Shown: positions 7,168 through 14,434, counted from the stretch's first letter. The stretch is DNA of 23,062 nt from Promethearchaeota archaeon (GCA_030615145.1 JAUWZT010000016.1:1-23062); one strand, 5' to 3'. Notes: a model not told the origin generated them from the sequence alone. Numbers and translations: made by a program.

Positions 7168-7977
7168 CTAAATTTTAATTCTTTTGGGGTGAGTATAAAT
7201 ATTCATCGTACCACCCCTGACAAAGCCAATTAAAGTAATTCCATAAGAAAAAGCTAATCTTATACCAGATTCAACAGCGGCGGATAATGAAGCAACGATA
7301 GGGATTTGCGCTCTTACAGCCTTCAGAACCGAATCGCCCGTTAATCTACCGGTTGATGTTAAAATTTTATTTTCGAACGATTCTCCTTTCAATAACAAAT
7401 ACCCAATTACTTTATCTATCGCGTTGTGCCTTCCTATATCTTCTTTGACAGTTAATAGGTTTCCCTTCATATCAAAGATCGCAGCTCCGTGACAACCACC
7501 TGTCTCTCTAAACAGTTTTGTTTCTTGTTGCATCTTAATGATAGTCGAAAAAATCACTTCTTGGCTTATTTTCTCTTGTTTTTTAAGATCAAATGTTGCT
7601 TTGGTCTCCTTCAATTTTTCTTTAATTAAATTGCGCCAAGGCGAGGGAATTCCACATGTAGTATCAATCACTCTACTAACGGGATTCACATCTAAAATTT
7701 TTGAACTAAAATTAATAGTCTCCACTAAGTCAATGTAAACCCGTTCTTCCATATTAGCAATCTTGATAGCTTTAATATCTTCTATACAATTTATGATTCC
7801 TATAGAATACAAGAATCCTGTGGCCAATTCCTTTAAATCTTTATTTAAACATATTATATTCACTAAAGGTTCTGAATTTACGATAATATCGATTGGGCTC
7901 TCTATTAGAACAACATCTATTTCTTCGCTTCTTTGATCCTTGCGAATTTTAGTAATATTTACCTTTCTTTGAAACAT
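7168..7977 (-). CDS. fdhD: FdhD family sulfur carrier for Mo/W-bisMGD enzymes
   Basis: FdhD moves sulfur from a cysteine desulfurase to the bis-MGD cofactor of formate dehydrogenase, which needs it for activity. The 269-residue protein shows family landmarks: TGG-x-H-x-AA (TGGCHGAA, residues 159-166), EDIGRHNA (179-186), STGR (208-211) and the C-terminal GFVRGG. In E. coli the catalytic loop has C-x2-C; here it reads TTCGIPS, so C108 is kept while the second cysteine position is proline. No formate dehydrogenase is in the window, but the W/Mo-pterin enzyme FwdB is encoded 2 kb away, so either could be the client. Transcribed alone or with the small membrane protein downstream. Confidence 0.9.
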   Translation of the reverse strand: MFQRKVNITKIRKDQRSEEIDVVLIESPIDIIVNSEPLVNIICLNKDLKELATGFLYSIGIINCIEDIKAIKIANMEERVYIDLVETINFSSKILDVNPVSRVIDTTCGIPSPWRNLIKEKLKETKATFDLKKQEKISQEVIFSTIIKMQQETKLFRETGGCHGAAIFDMKGNLLTVKEDIGRHNAIDKVIGYLLLKGESFENKILTSTGRLTGDSVLKAVRAQIPIVASLSAAVESGIRLAFSYGITLIGFVRGGTMNIYTHPKRIKI

Positions 7978-8206
7978 CTACCATTCCCTTTTCTTGATTA
8001 AGTTAATATTTAAAGAAGGTTTAAATATATTTTAATTACTTAGCTAATAAAATAAACTTCTATTTATTATAAATCTATTACATAGCAATTTTAAACGATT
8101 TAGATTGATTGAAAAGGATTATAATACTTTCGAGCAAATTTCGAATACTTTAGAATTAAAAAAATGTTGACAACAATAATAAGGAAAAATTGACTCTTAC
8201 CTTTGA

Positions 8207-8214
8207 TTTAAATA
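8207..8214 (+). promoter_or_regulatory. TATA box of the MNT/HEPN pair
   Basis: TTTAAATA is placed 24-31 nt before the ATG at 8238, the spacing of a leaderless archaeal transcript. In line with this, no ribosome-binding site precedes the first gene, whereas the second gene has a strong one. Confidence 0.45.
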
Positions 8215-8237
8215 TTACAAACTCCTTATGAAATCAG

Positions 8238-8681
8238 ATGAAGAGACCTAGATATAAAATCATATCCTTTCAAGAGTTGAAACAAGTTTCGAATGGTGTG
8301 TTTGAGCAATATGATGAAATTCAATTAGCATATCTTTATGGCTCATATGCTAACGCTACTCAAACGGAATTTAGTGATATTGATATAGGAATTGTTTTAA
8401 TAGAAAGTTTTAAAGAATCAGCTTTATACTTTGCTGAATTAAGCGTGAAGATTGAAAAAACTTTGAATTTCCAAATTAATATAGATTTAAGAATTTTAAA
8501 TGAAGCAACACCTCGATTTTTATTTCAAGTAATCAAAAATAATAAAATTCTATATTGCAGGAATAAAACATTTATGCATGAGTTTGAACTTAAGGTTATG
8601 TATGAGTATCAAGATATTAAACCAATGTTAGACATGTACGATAAGATTTCAATAATGGAGGTATTTAATGATGAAAATTGA
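8238..8681 (+). CDS. mntA: MNT-domain nucleotidyltransferase antitoxin
   Basis: MntA-type antitoxins silence the paired HEPN ribonuclease by adding AMP to a tyrosine. This 147-residue protein has the minimal nucleotidyltransferase signature G35-S36-YANATQTEF-SD47-I-D49 and a third acidic residue at D83 (NIDLRIL), the metal/ATP-binding triad. Length fits the family. The ATG at 8238 is preferred over an ATG at 8228, whose frame stops after seven codons. The gene overlaps the HEPN gene by 14 nt, so the two are translated together. The pair sits between fdhD and the fwd operon, unrelated to either by function; such modules are commonly mobile. Confidence 0.88.
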   Translation: MKRPRYKIISFQELKQVSNGVFEQYDEIQLAYLYGSYANATQTEFSDIDIGIVLIESFKESALYFAELSVKIEKTLNFQINIDLRILNEATPRFLFQVIKNNKILYCRNKTFMHEFELKVMYEYQDIKPMLDMYDKISIMEVFNDEN

Positions 8682-9111
8682 TCGTGATGTTCTTTTAACT
8701 AGATTTAAAAAAATGGACAATTTAATTCAAAATTTAAAAGAAATAAAGAAAAAACCCAAAGATGAATTCCTCTCTAATTATCTCCTTTATTTAAGCACTC
8801 AAAGAGCCTTAGAAATGTGTATTAATATTTGTATCGCTGTCGGAAACCATATTCTTTCTATGAATAAGAACGGAAAACCAGAAACTTATGGTGATATTTT
8901 CACTGAATTATCGAAACTAGGTTTAATAAATAAAGAATTGAAAGAAATTCTTATAAAAATGGTAAAGTTCCGTAATCTATTAGGTCATTTGTATATGGAA
9001 ATAAGCAACGAAAAAATATATGAAATTCTCCAAGAAAATCTTGATGATTTCAATCTTTTTAAAAAAGAGATATATTCGAAATTTAAAGAACAATTATTAA
9101 ATGAAAAGTAA
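8668..9111 (+). CDS. hepT: HEPN-domain ribonuclease toxin (HepT-like)
   Basis: HepT toxins are all-helical HEPN ribonucleases acting on tRNA or other RNA. The active motif R-x4-H-x-Y is intact as R102-NLLG-H107-L-Y109, including the tyrosine that MntA modifies. The protein is 147 residues, close to the family norm, and predicted helical with a lysine-rich N-terminal third. A consensus GGAGGT at 8657-8662 sits 5 nt before the first ATG (8668) and 8 nt before the second (8671); either gives nearly the same protein. It ends 33 nt from the converging fwdC. A decayed HEPN copy lies at 22749-22871, so toxins of this type have entered this neighbourhood more than once. Confidence 0.88.
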   Translation: MMKIDRDVLLTRFKKMDNLIQNLKEIKKKPKDEFLSNYLLYLSTQRALEMCINICIAVGNHILSMNKNGKPETYGDIFTELSKLGLINKELKEILIKMVKFRNLLGHLYMEISNEKIYEILQENLDDFNLFKKEIYSKFKEQLLNEK

Positions 9112-9144
9112 AAATAAATTAAAAGTAATTAGAAACGATAATTT

Positions 9145-9993
9145 TTAAACGGCTACATATAACCTGCCATTGACACCCAAATTAAGTTTCCCAGTTTTTT
9201 TGCTAATAGCAGAATGATTTTTTTTTACAGAATGGTCTCCACTGTACTCAATAAATTTCCCTGTTATTTTTTCACCATTGAATAGTTCGATTTCTTCAAC
9301 TTCCCCAATTTTTACAAATGATGGAAGTACGGGGGTTTTTCCCTTAATTACTATAGTTCCTTTTATTTGATCGGCTCCAACACAGCGGTCTGCATCACTT
9401 TCAACTATGATGGTTGCACCATGCGAATGAAGCCCTAGAAAAGCTCCTGCTCCACCACAATATAAAGTAGGGAATCTTTTGGCAACTCTAGAACCGTTTG
9501 CCCATATCATTGATTCGCTACCAACTTTGCCTTTAACTCGAATCACACCATTTCTCATTCCCTGCCAGAAACCTCTATATGCAGCGCCAGTATAATGCCC
9601 AGAATCTCCAAAGATCTCAAGTTCACCACCTTTAAGCATAGCTCCAGCCCAATCATCTGCATTTCCATTAACTACGATTTTTCCCCCTGACATGTTATTT
9701 CCTACGTGCATACCTACATCACTGTTAATCACTATTTCTCCTCCCTTCATTTTTTCGCCAATCCGCTTTACGTTAGATACATCGCCATCTATAATAATTT
9801 TAGTGTCAGCAACTTCAACTGATTTTCCAGAAACTTCAAAAAATTCGCCAATAGTCGTTAACTCTTTAGCGTAATATAACGGTAATTTCTGGATTTCACT
9901 TATAGTTTTCCCAGCGAAATTATCTGGTGTGATACTATCTGCTTCTAAAGGAAAATCTAGTTTCTTTATTATTTTTAACTTAATATCAGCCAA
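9145..9993 (-). CDS. fwdC: Formylmethanofuran dehydrogenase subunit C
   Basis: FwdC is a structural subunit with the right-handed beta-helix (GXGXG domain) shared with the C-terminal domain of glutamate synthase; it holds the Fwd complex together. The 282-residue protein shows the repeating turns GGEIVINSDVG, GGKIVVNGNA, GGELEIFGDSG and GVIRVKGKVG between about residues 84 and 160. The start is a TTG at 9993, 3 nt after the fwdB stop, preceded by GGTGAG as ribosome-binding site. It is the last gene of the operon: nothing else on this strand follows for more than 1 kb, so fwdA does not follow it here as it does in many methanogen operons. Confidence 0.93.
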   Translation of the reverse strand: MADIKLKIIKKLDFPLEADSITPDNFAGKTISEIQKLPLYYAKELTTIGEFFEVSGKSVEVADTKIIIDGDVSNVKRIGEKMKGGEIVINSDVGMHVGNNMSGGKIVVNGNADDWAGAMLKGGELEIFGDSGHYTGAAYRGFWQGMRNGVIRVKGKVGSESMIWANGSRVAKRFPTLYCGGAGAFLGLHSHGATIIVESDADRCVGADQIKGTIVIKGKTPVLPSFVKIGEVEEIELFNGEKITGKFIEYSGDHSVKKNHSAISKKTGKLNLGVNGRLYVAV

Positions 9994-9996
9994 ACT

Positions 9997-11322
9997 TTAC
10001 TCACCCATCTTTTCTTTCACTTTTTCAATTAATCTTTCTAATATTTCTTTGTCAGACAAACATTCTCCCGGTGGTTCCTTTACTTTCCTCAATCTTAAAG
10101 GAACTTTATCCATACGGTAAGCAGTTCCTTCGCACTCAATACCGGCAAAGGCTGCAGGTAAAATTACATCGGCAAATGCAGATGTCGGGGTTTCATGTGG
10201 TTCTATTGAAATTAGGGGATGTTTGAATAAGTTTCTTACTGATGCTGCGGGAAAATTACTTGCAGGATCAGAGGCTACAATTAATGCGGCATCTACTTCG
10301 TCTCTCATTAGAAGATCGACAGAAGAGAATTCACCAGGATTATAACGCGGATAACCTCTTGAAAAGTCAATAGAATATGCGTAGCCTGTATTCCAAGTAA
10401 AAACTTGATTTGCTCCAGCGACATTGTAATGCCCTCGCATGGGAGTCAAAAGAAATTTAGTATGGTCGTTCAGCTCCCTAACTAAGCATATTGCTGTGTC
10501 AACGTTGCGATGATGTGCTAATGTTTGCGTTAACCCCATGCCGAAGAAGACCACTCCAAACTTACACGATTTTAATATTTTCACTAGTTCTTTCATTTTT
10601 TCCATTGGAACGCCAGCAACTTCTTTTACATCTAGCTCTGTACCTCTTACCATAGCTCTAATTGCATTTAATAGTTCATAATCCTCGTTAGGATTTATTT
10701 TGATGTATAAGTCTGCAATTTGGGCAGTGTGAGTATTTCTCGGGTCTACAACTACGATAAATCTATCGTTTCTACCATCAGTTCTAAAATATCCCCTAAC
10801 AAAATTGCTGTATCTACTTAAATGTCGAGGGTGAGCATGAACTGGATTAGACCCCCAAAAAATTACTAAATCGGCTCTATTTTTATATGCTCCTAAAGTG
10901 GCCATTGGTGCACCAACATCTTGTACTGCTAATAAGCTAGGTCCGTGACAAACCGAAGCTGTATTATCTAAAAGAGCGTTTAATGTTTCTGCTAACTCAA
11001 CGCCTTTACTTTGAGCTTCACATTCAGTGCTGGAGAATCCATACAATAGAGGTCTTTTGGCGTTAATTAATATCTCGGCAGCTTTATCAAGTGCTTCGTC
11101 CCATGAAACTTCTTTAAACTCTCCATCCTTTTTAATTAAAGGTTTCATATAACGATGCTCGCTATTTGATGATAAGAATTTTTTACTGCCGATTTGACAA
11201 GCATTTCTCACTTCAACAACTTTATTTTCTTTAACATCCATATCTATTTCAAGGTCATCACAAAATGTTCCACAAAATGGACACGGAACATCACATATCG
11301 TTTTAAGCTTTCTTTCTACCAT
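9997..11322 (-). CDS. fwdB: Formylmethanofuran dehydrogenase catalytic subunit B (W/Mo-bisMGD)
   Basis: FwdB reduces CO2 to formate at a tungsto- or molybdopterin centre; formate is then passed to FwdA for condensation with methanofuran. It belongs to the molybdopterin oxidoreductase superfamily. From ATG 11322 (441 residues) the [4Fe-4S] ligands are C14, C17, C21 and C42 (PCPFCGTFC and NACQIG), and the metal-ligating residue is C125 in SVCHGPS, cysteine rather than selenocysteine. I chose ATG 11322 because AGGAG ends 8 nt before it; a GTG at 11331 would overlap that site. It lies 13 nt after fwdD and 3 nt before fwdC. The protein is well conserved along its whole length and looks functional. 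Confidence 0.94.
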   Translation of the reverse strand: MVERKLKTICDVPCPFCGTFCDDLEIDMDVKENKVVEVRNACQIGSKKFLSSNSEHRYMKPLIKKDGEFKEVSWDEALDKAAEILINAKRPLLYGFSSTECEAQSKGVELAETLNALLDNTASVCHGPSLLAVQDVGAPMATLGAYKNRADLVIFWGSNPVHAHPRHLSRYSNFVRGYFRTDGRNDRFIVVVDPRNTHTAQIADLYIKINPNEDYELLNAIRAMVRGTELDVKEVAGVPMEKMKELVKILKSCKFGVVFFGMGLTQTLAHHRNVDTAICLVRELNDHTKFLLTPMRGHYNVAGANQVFTWNTGYAYSIDFSRGYPRYNPGEFSSVDLLMRDEVDAALIVASDPASNFPAASVRNLFKHPLISIEPHETPTSAFADVILPAAFAGIECEGTAYRMDKVPLRLRKVKEPPGECLSDKEILERLIEKVKEKMGE

Positions 11323-11335
11323 TCTTTTCACTCCT

Positions 11336-11731
11336 TTAAGCTTCTTTCAATTTTCCTATTAATTCCAAAGCATCTAACACCCTTCCACTTTTAATAACTT
11401 CAACCTTTGCTTTCATCCCTTTATATGTTGGAGTGCCACACCCTTGTGAATCGGGATTCACAAGCTGATTAGCCCATGGACCCATCGGAACAAATAATAT
11501 CCCGGGATGAGGTCCTTCATCTGAAATTGTAGAATAGACTATAACTTCTCCAAAATCAGTTGTAATTTTAACGGGAGTTCCAACAAGGCAATCTAGTTTT
11601 CTAAAATCGTCTCTATCGAAGGCACAGATACCCGCAGCTCGGACATTTTCCTTCGACACTTTTCCACCTTCAAGAGCTACTCCTTGGTTAATAGTTCGAC
11701 CAGTTAATAAAATCAAATTTTCTAAACTCAT
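11336..11731 (-). CDS. fwdD: Formylmethanofuran dehydrogenase subunit D (molybdopterin-binding)
   Basis: FwdD supplies the C-terminal molybdopterin-dinucleotide-binding domain that is fused to the catalytic chain in related enzymes such as formate dehydrogenase. The 131-residue protein begins with LLTGRTINQG, the pterin-contact turn, and has EGPHPGILFVPMGPWAN (about residues 71-87) near its centre, both diagnostic. It starts 2 nt after the polyferredoxin stop, with GGAGG 10 nt upstream of the ATG, and is followed by fwdB. It has the usual length and no odd features. Confidence 0.92.
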   Translation of the reverse strand: MSLENLILLTGRTINQGVALEGGKVSKENVRAAGICAFDRDDFRKLDCLVGTPVKITTDFGEVIVYSTISDEGPHPGILFVPMGPWANQLVNPDSQGCGTPTYKGMKAKVEVIKSGRVLDALELIGKLKEA

Positions 11732-11733
11732 TT

Positions 11734-12444
11734 TTAAGAGCCCTCCTTTTTACTCCATCTTAATGTTTTCAATCTTTCTAACAATGGTGGCCAAAATAAT
11801 TTGCTAAATTCACCAGAAGTTTTCACTTCGGTAATTTCAAGCTGCAACGCTCCCGTTGGACAAGCATTATCGCACGCTCCGCAAGCCACGCAAGCATCTG
11901 GGTCGACAACTTCTACATTTTTAGACATTTCCCAACCGTGCTCAGGTCTTTTAGCTATTTCAATCGTTCCTGAGGGGCACACTTCAGCGCATGATCCACA
12001 CCCCTTAGCACATTCTTCGTCAATAACACTTACAGTTGCTTTAGCGTATTGTTTTACTACTCTATCATTTGTTAAATTTTTCGCTTCAAATTCAATTTTA
12101 GGAACTACTTGTTGAGCAACAATAGGGATATCTGCTAAATTAATAATTTCTCCGTCTTTTTTTAGCGTCAATGCACCAAATGGGCACATAACTACGCAAG
12201 TGCCGCAAAAAACACAAGCCTTGGGATCATAGAGCTCTGATACTATATCTTCGCTTGTTGGAAATCGACGTGAAGCTCCAATAGGTCCTCTGGAAATAGC
12301 TTCTTTGGGACACACTCGGGCGCAGGTTCCACACCCTACACATTTGGATCTATTTAAAATAAGTTCTAAGCTTTCTGTTAAAAATTGAACTTTTACATGC
12401 TCCTCTTCTTGAGTTAATGTTCTAGATATTTTAGGAAACGACAT
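11734..12444 (-). CDS. fwdF: Four-cluster polyferredoxin of the Fwd complex (FwdF-like)
   Basis: An electron-relay polyferredoxin carrying four [4Fe-4S] motifs at C35-45, C77-87, C145-156 and C185-195. The third has C-x3-C-x2-C spacing (CAKGCGSC) instead of the standard C-x2-C-x2-C. I use ATG 12444 (236 residues), 4 nt after the preceding gene and preceded by GGAGGGAG. A longer reading to 12561 would run through the upstream ferredoxin gene and adds a hydrophobic tract with no support. FwdF of methanogens has eight clusters, so this is a half-size version; together with the 85-residue ferredoxin next door the operon encodes six clusters. Its role is to move electrons between FwdB and, probably, MvhD/HdrA. 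Confidence 0.85.
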   Translation of the reverse strand: MSFPKISRTLTQEEEHVKVQFLTESLELILNRSKCVGCGTCARVCPKEAISRGPIGASRRFPTSEDIVSELYDPKACVFCGTCVVMCPFGALTLKKDGEIINLADIPIVAQQVVPKIEFEAKNLTNDRVVKQYAKATVSVIDEECAKGCGSCAEVCPSGTIEIAKRPEHGWEMSKNVEVVDPDACVACGACDNACPTGALQLEITEVKTSGEFSKLFWPPLLERLKTLRWSKKEGS

Positions 12445-12448
12445 TTTT

Positions 12449-12706
12449 TTAAACTCCCTCCATAACTTCAATTCTAATTGATTGCTGTGGACAATTTTCA
12501 ATGCATATCCCACAACCATCACAATTAATATTTCTTTCTTTATTGTAAATAGGTACCGCAATACCGTTTTTAACTAATATAACAGCATTTTCCTCGTTCA
12601 AATAACTTTGCTTGCGTAAGAGATTGAAATTTATGGGACAACTTACAACACACGCATTGCAACCAGTGCAAGTGTTTCTATTTATTTTTAATTCGTAAAT
12701 TTGCAT
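12449..12706 (-). CDS. 2x[4Fe-4S] ferredoxin in the fwd operon
   Basis: An 85-residue bicluster ferredoxin with ligands C13/16/19/23 (CTGCNACVVSC) and C62/65/68/72 (CDGCGICIENC). The 38-residue spacer between the clusters is longer than in clostridial ferredoxins. It occupies the place of FwdG in methanogen operons and may be its equivalent. ATG 12706 is preceded by AAAGGAG, 10 nt upstream, and it sits 4 nt after mvhD and 4 nt before the polyferredoxin, so it is cotranscribed with both. It probably shuttles electrons between the Fwd core and MvhD. Confidence 0.82.
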   Translation of the reverse strand: MQIYELKINRNTCTGCNACVVSCPINFNLLRKQSYLNEENAVILVKNGIAVPIYNKERNINCDGCGICIENCPQQSIRIEVMEGV

Positions 12707-12710
12707 AGTT

Positions 12711-13133
12711 TTATGTCTCCTTTTTCATAGGATTAGGTCCTAATTCTTTTAATTCTTGGACAAATTCTTCAACAATTTCGGTCAGCTCTGCACCTTCAGA
12801 AGCCGAAACGAACGTGTACTTAACTCGTTTAGGGTTAATGCCGAACTGTTTTAGATATAGATGAAGCATTGGAATTTTTCTCATTGTTTTTAAGTTTCCC
12901 TCAACGTAATGACAGTCGCCTGGATGACAATGAGACACTAATACGCCATCTGCTCCATTTTTAAGTGCATCCAAAACAAAATGAGGTTCTACTCTACCTC
13001 CGCACATTACGCGCATAATCCTTAAATTTGCGGGTCGTTGCATGCGAGATGTTCCAGCTTGGTCAGCGCCAGCATATGTACACCAATTACAACATATACC
13101 TAAAATGAACGGATTAAATTCGCTTTCGGTCAT
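12711..13133 (-). CDS. mvhD: MvhD-type [2Fe-2S] electron adaptor to HdrA
   Basis: MvhD links hydrogenase (MvhAG) or formate dehydrogenase to the flavin subunit HdrA of electron-bifurcating complexes. The 140-residue protein has all family motifs: C14-C15-N-W-C18 (CCNWCTYAGAD), RVMCGGRVEP with C44, and HC69HPGDC74HY. The length is standard. It is the first gene of the operon that continues with two ferredoxins and fwdDBC, instead of lying beside mvhG and hdr genes. That placement suggests it joins Fwd to an Hdr module. ATG 13133 has no clear ribosome-binding site, as expected of a first gene with a short leader. Confidence 0.93.
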   Translation of the reverse strand: MTESEFNPFILGICCNWCTYAGADQAGTSRMQRPANLRIMRVMCGGRVEPHFVLDALKNGADGVLVSHCHPGDCHYVEGNLKTMRKIPMLHLYLKQFGINPKRVKYTFVSASEGAELTEIVEEFVQELKELGPNPMKKET

Positions 13134-13184
13134 TATTATTCAATAATATAATTTTTGAGATAAATTAGTTAATAAGTTTATAGT

Positions 13185-13194
13185 CTATAAAAAT
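13185..13194 (-). promoter_or_regulatory. Possible TATA box of the mvhD-fwd operon
   Basis: ATTTTTATAG on the minus strand lies about 50-60 nt before mvhD, and a second TATAAA-like stretch a few bases closer would also serve. The gap 13134-13265 holds no other recognisable element. The exact box cannot be fixed by eye. Confidence 0.28.
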
Positions 13195-13265
13195 TATGAT
13201 ATAAAATTAAATTTTAGAAAGTATATTATTTTAAAAAATTTAGTATAAGTATTATTAAATAATGT

Positions 13266-13300
13266 ATTCAAATAATCTCAAAGAATAAAATTATTTGAAT
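13266..13300 (-). terminator. Hairpin after the methyltransferase gene
   Basis: ATTCAAATAAT (13266-13276) and ATTATTTGAAT (13290-13300) form a perfect 11-bp stem with a 13-nt loop, 10 bp beyond the methyltransferase stop. There is no long T-run directly after it, so it may be a 3'-end stabiliser as much as a terminator. It also insulates this gene from the mvhD-fwd operon. Confidence 0.4.
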
Positions 13301-13310
13301 TAATAAATCT

Positions 13311-14135
13311 TTATTTTAAAAATTTCAAGTGAACTATATTCGCTGCTTTCACACGTTCAGATTTCTTAATCATAGCTATCGATTTTTTATCCCAATTAGG
13401 ATTTATTTTTGTTCTAGCCCAAATTGTATACCAATCATATACTTGAATCTTAGGCGACCACTTTGGAAAAGTTTTCGTTGGATTTCCTACACCAAAATGA
13501 AACATCAATTCTTTTTCACCAGCTTTTTTGGCTCTCAGGTTGGCAATTTTATTAGCAAGTTTAGAGATCGCATCAAAAATCATTTCTGCTCTTGGGAATC
13601 GTTTTGCCATTTCAATAATTAAAGATGATATTTTATCTTCTTTAAAATAATAAACAAAACCACCAGCAATGAAAAAGATTCCATTGTTTAGGTCATATTC
13701 AATTTCATCGAACCAAGAATAATCGAGGGCAGATTTTGAAATGAATTTATTTCTTTCGGATTCAGATAAGAAGGTTTTACGGAATGAGATAGCCGAAGGC
13801 AAATCTAAATCATACCACTTGATTTTTCCATTGTCAACTCTATAAAAAGTAGTGTCTAATCCGGCTCCAATATTAACGATTGTAGCTGATGGATGGTTTT
13901 CAATAAATTCTTTAACCGCTATATCAAAATTCTTAGCTCTTACCATTAATCCTAATCCACACCATTCGCCAAGAAAATCTTCGATATTTGAAAAATCATA
14001 ATCCATATTTTTAATGATATCTATAGCTTTTAAATCGTTTAGCAATTCAGGATATAACTGACTATATTTCGCTCGAGCCCATAATGGACCTAACATTGTT
14101 TCCTCTACTTTTTCATCAAAATTCGTATCATTCAT
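13311..14135 (-). CDS. SAM-dependent methyltransferase, LCM/PPM1 (Tcmp) family
   Basis: A class I methyltransferase of the leucine carboxyl methyltransferase-like family, whose members methylate carboxyl or hydroxyl groups of small molecules. The 274-residue protein shows the SAM-binding glycine loop VNIGAGLDTTFYR (87-99), an acidic strand WYDLDLP (107-113) typical of the family, and GGFVYYF (158-164). The substrate cannot be deduced. Its ATG follows the stop of a 10-codon remnant of the upstream membrane gene by only 2 nt (TAGAAATG), so it was probably once translationally coupled to that gene. The first 16 bases of the gene are part of a 44-bp repeat that recurs at 14656-14699. Confidence 0.82.
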   Translation of the reverse strand: MNDTNFDEKVEETMLGPLWARAKYSQLYPELLNDLKAIDIIKNMDYDFSNIEDFLGEWCGLGLMVRAKNFDIAVKEFIENHPSATIVNIGAGLDTTFYRVDNGKIKWYDLDLPSAISFRKTFLSESERNKFISKSALDYSWFDEIEYDLNNGIFFIAGGFVYYFKEDKISSLIIEMAKRFPRAEMIFDAISKLANKIANLRAKKAGEKELMFHFGVGNPTKTFPKWSPKIQVYDWYTIWARTKINPNWDKKSIAMIKKSERVKAANIVHLKFLK

Positions 14136-14163
14136 TTCTAATCTTTACTCTCGAGTTGCTTTT
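14120..14163. repeat. 44-bp direct repeat, copy 1
   Basis: This copy spans the first codons of the methyltransferase and the end of the 10-codon remnant. It is identical over 44 bp to 14656-14699 (begins AATTCGTATC, ends GAGTTGCTTTT). Coding content in minus-strand order: QLESKD, stop, then MNDTN. Confidence 0.9.
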
Positions 14164-14170
14164 CTTTCAT
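14138..14170 (-). pseudogene. Collapsed second copy of the membrane gene (MKEKQLESKD)
   Basis: The minus strand reads MKEKQLESKD then TAG. The full-length gene at 14674-15672 starts MKEKNL and ends KKQLESKD, so this is its start fused directly to its end. The junction falls in an A-run present at both ends (GAAAAAAA and AAAAAAG), consistent with deletion between short A-tracts. The upstream DNA (TGTAGGT, ATAAGAG, TTAATAAT elements at 14171-14200) also matches the leader of the full-length gene at 15673-15715. It may now act as a tiny upstream ORF for the methyltransferase 2 nt away. Confidence 0.75.
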
Positions 14171-14197
14171 TGTAGGTATTATAAGAGATTAATAATT

Positions 14198-14434
14198 TTA
14201 AGTAGTTTTTAGTTTAATTAATTGATGTTTGCTTGGGGTAAATATCCAATCGTTTTTACATTTTTTAGAACAAAAATAGTGTTTTGCTGGTTCTTGAGTG
14301 ATATTTATAAAGACAAATTTGTAAGGTCTATTCTTCTGATATACTTTTAAAAGTTTTCAACACAATTCACAATTTTTTTTCAAGATGTTCATACTTCCAT
14401 TTATTTCATCTGCGTAATCTTTAAATAATTTCAT
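14198..14434 (-). CDS. Small TRASH-like zinc-finger protein with in-frame UGA
   Basis: A 78-codon minus-strand frame from ATG 14434 to TAA 14198, interrupted only by TGA at codon 26 (14357-14359). Around it the protein reads NCELC-[TGA]-KLLKVYQKNRPYKF and later HYFCSKKCKNDWIF. The pattern C22-x2-C25, 29 residues, C55-x3-C59 is that of TRASH/MYM-like treble-clef metal-binding domains. In such domains the residue after the first C-x2-C is very often glycine (CxxCGK), so GGA to TGA by one change is the simplest origin. Reading UGA as selenocysteine is the other possibility; no SECIS-like hairpin was evident by eye. The function of such small proteins is usually metal sensing or chaperoning. It fills most of the gap between the methyltransferase and the membrane gene. 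Confidence 0.5.

Noticed and set aside
8058..8174. Plus-strand frame with FKRFRLIEKDYNTFEQISN before the MNT gene
   Set aside because: It has no start codon, is short, and is dominated by residues encoded by A/T codons; chance is sufficient.
11801..12115. Plus-strand open frame of 104 codons opposite the polyferredoxin
   Set aside because: Antisense to a well-conserved cysteine-rich gene; the product has no domain pattern and the frame is open because Cys/Gly codons give few stops on the other strand.
12445..12561. Upstream extension of the polyferredoxin with a hydrophobic N-terminus
   Set aside because: It runs entirely through the preceding ferredoxin gene; ATG 12444 has a proper ribosome-binding site and normal operon spacing.
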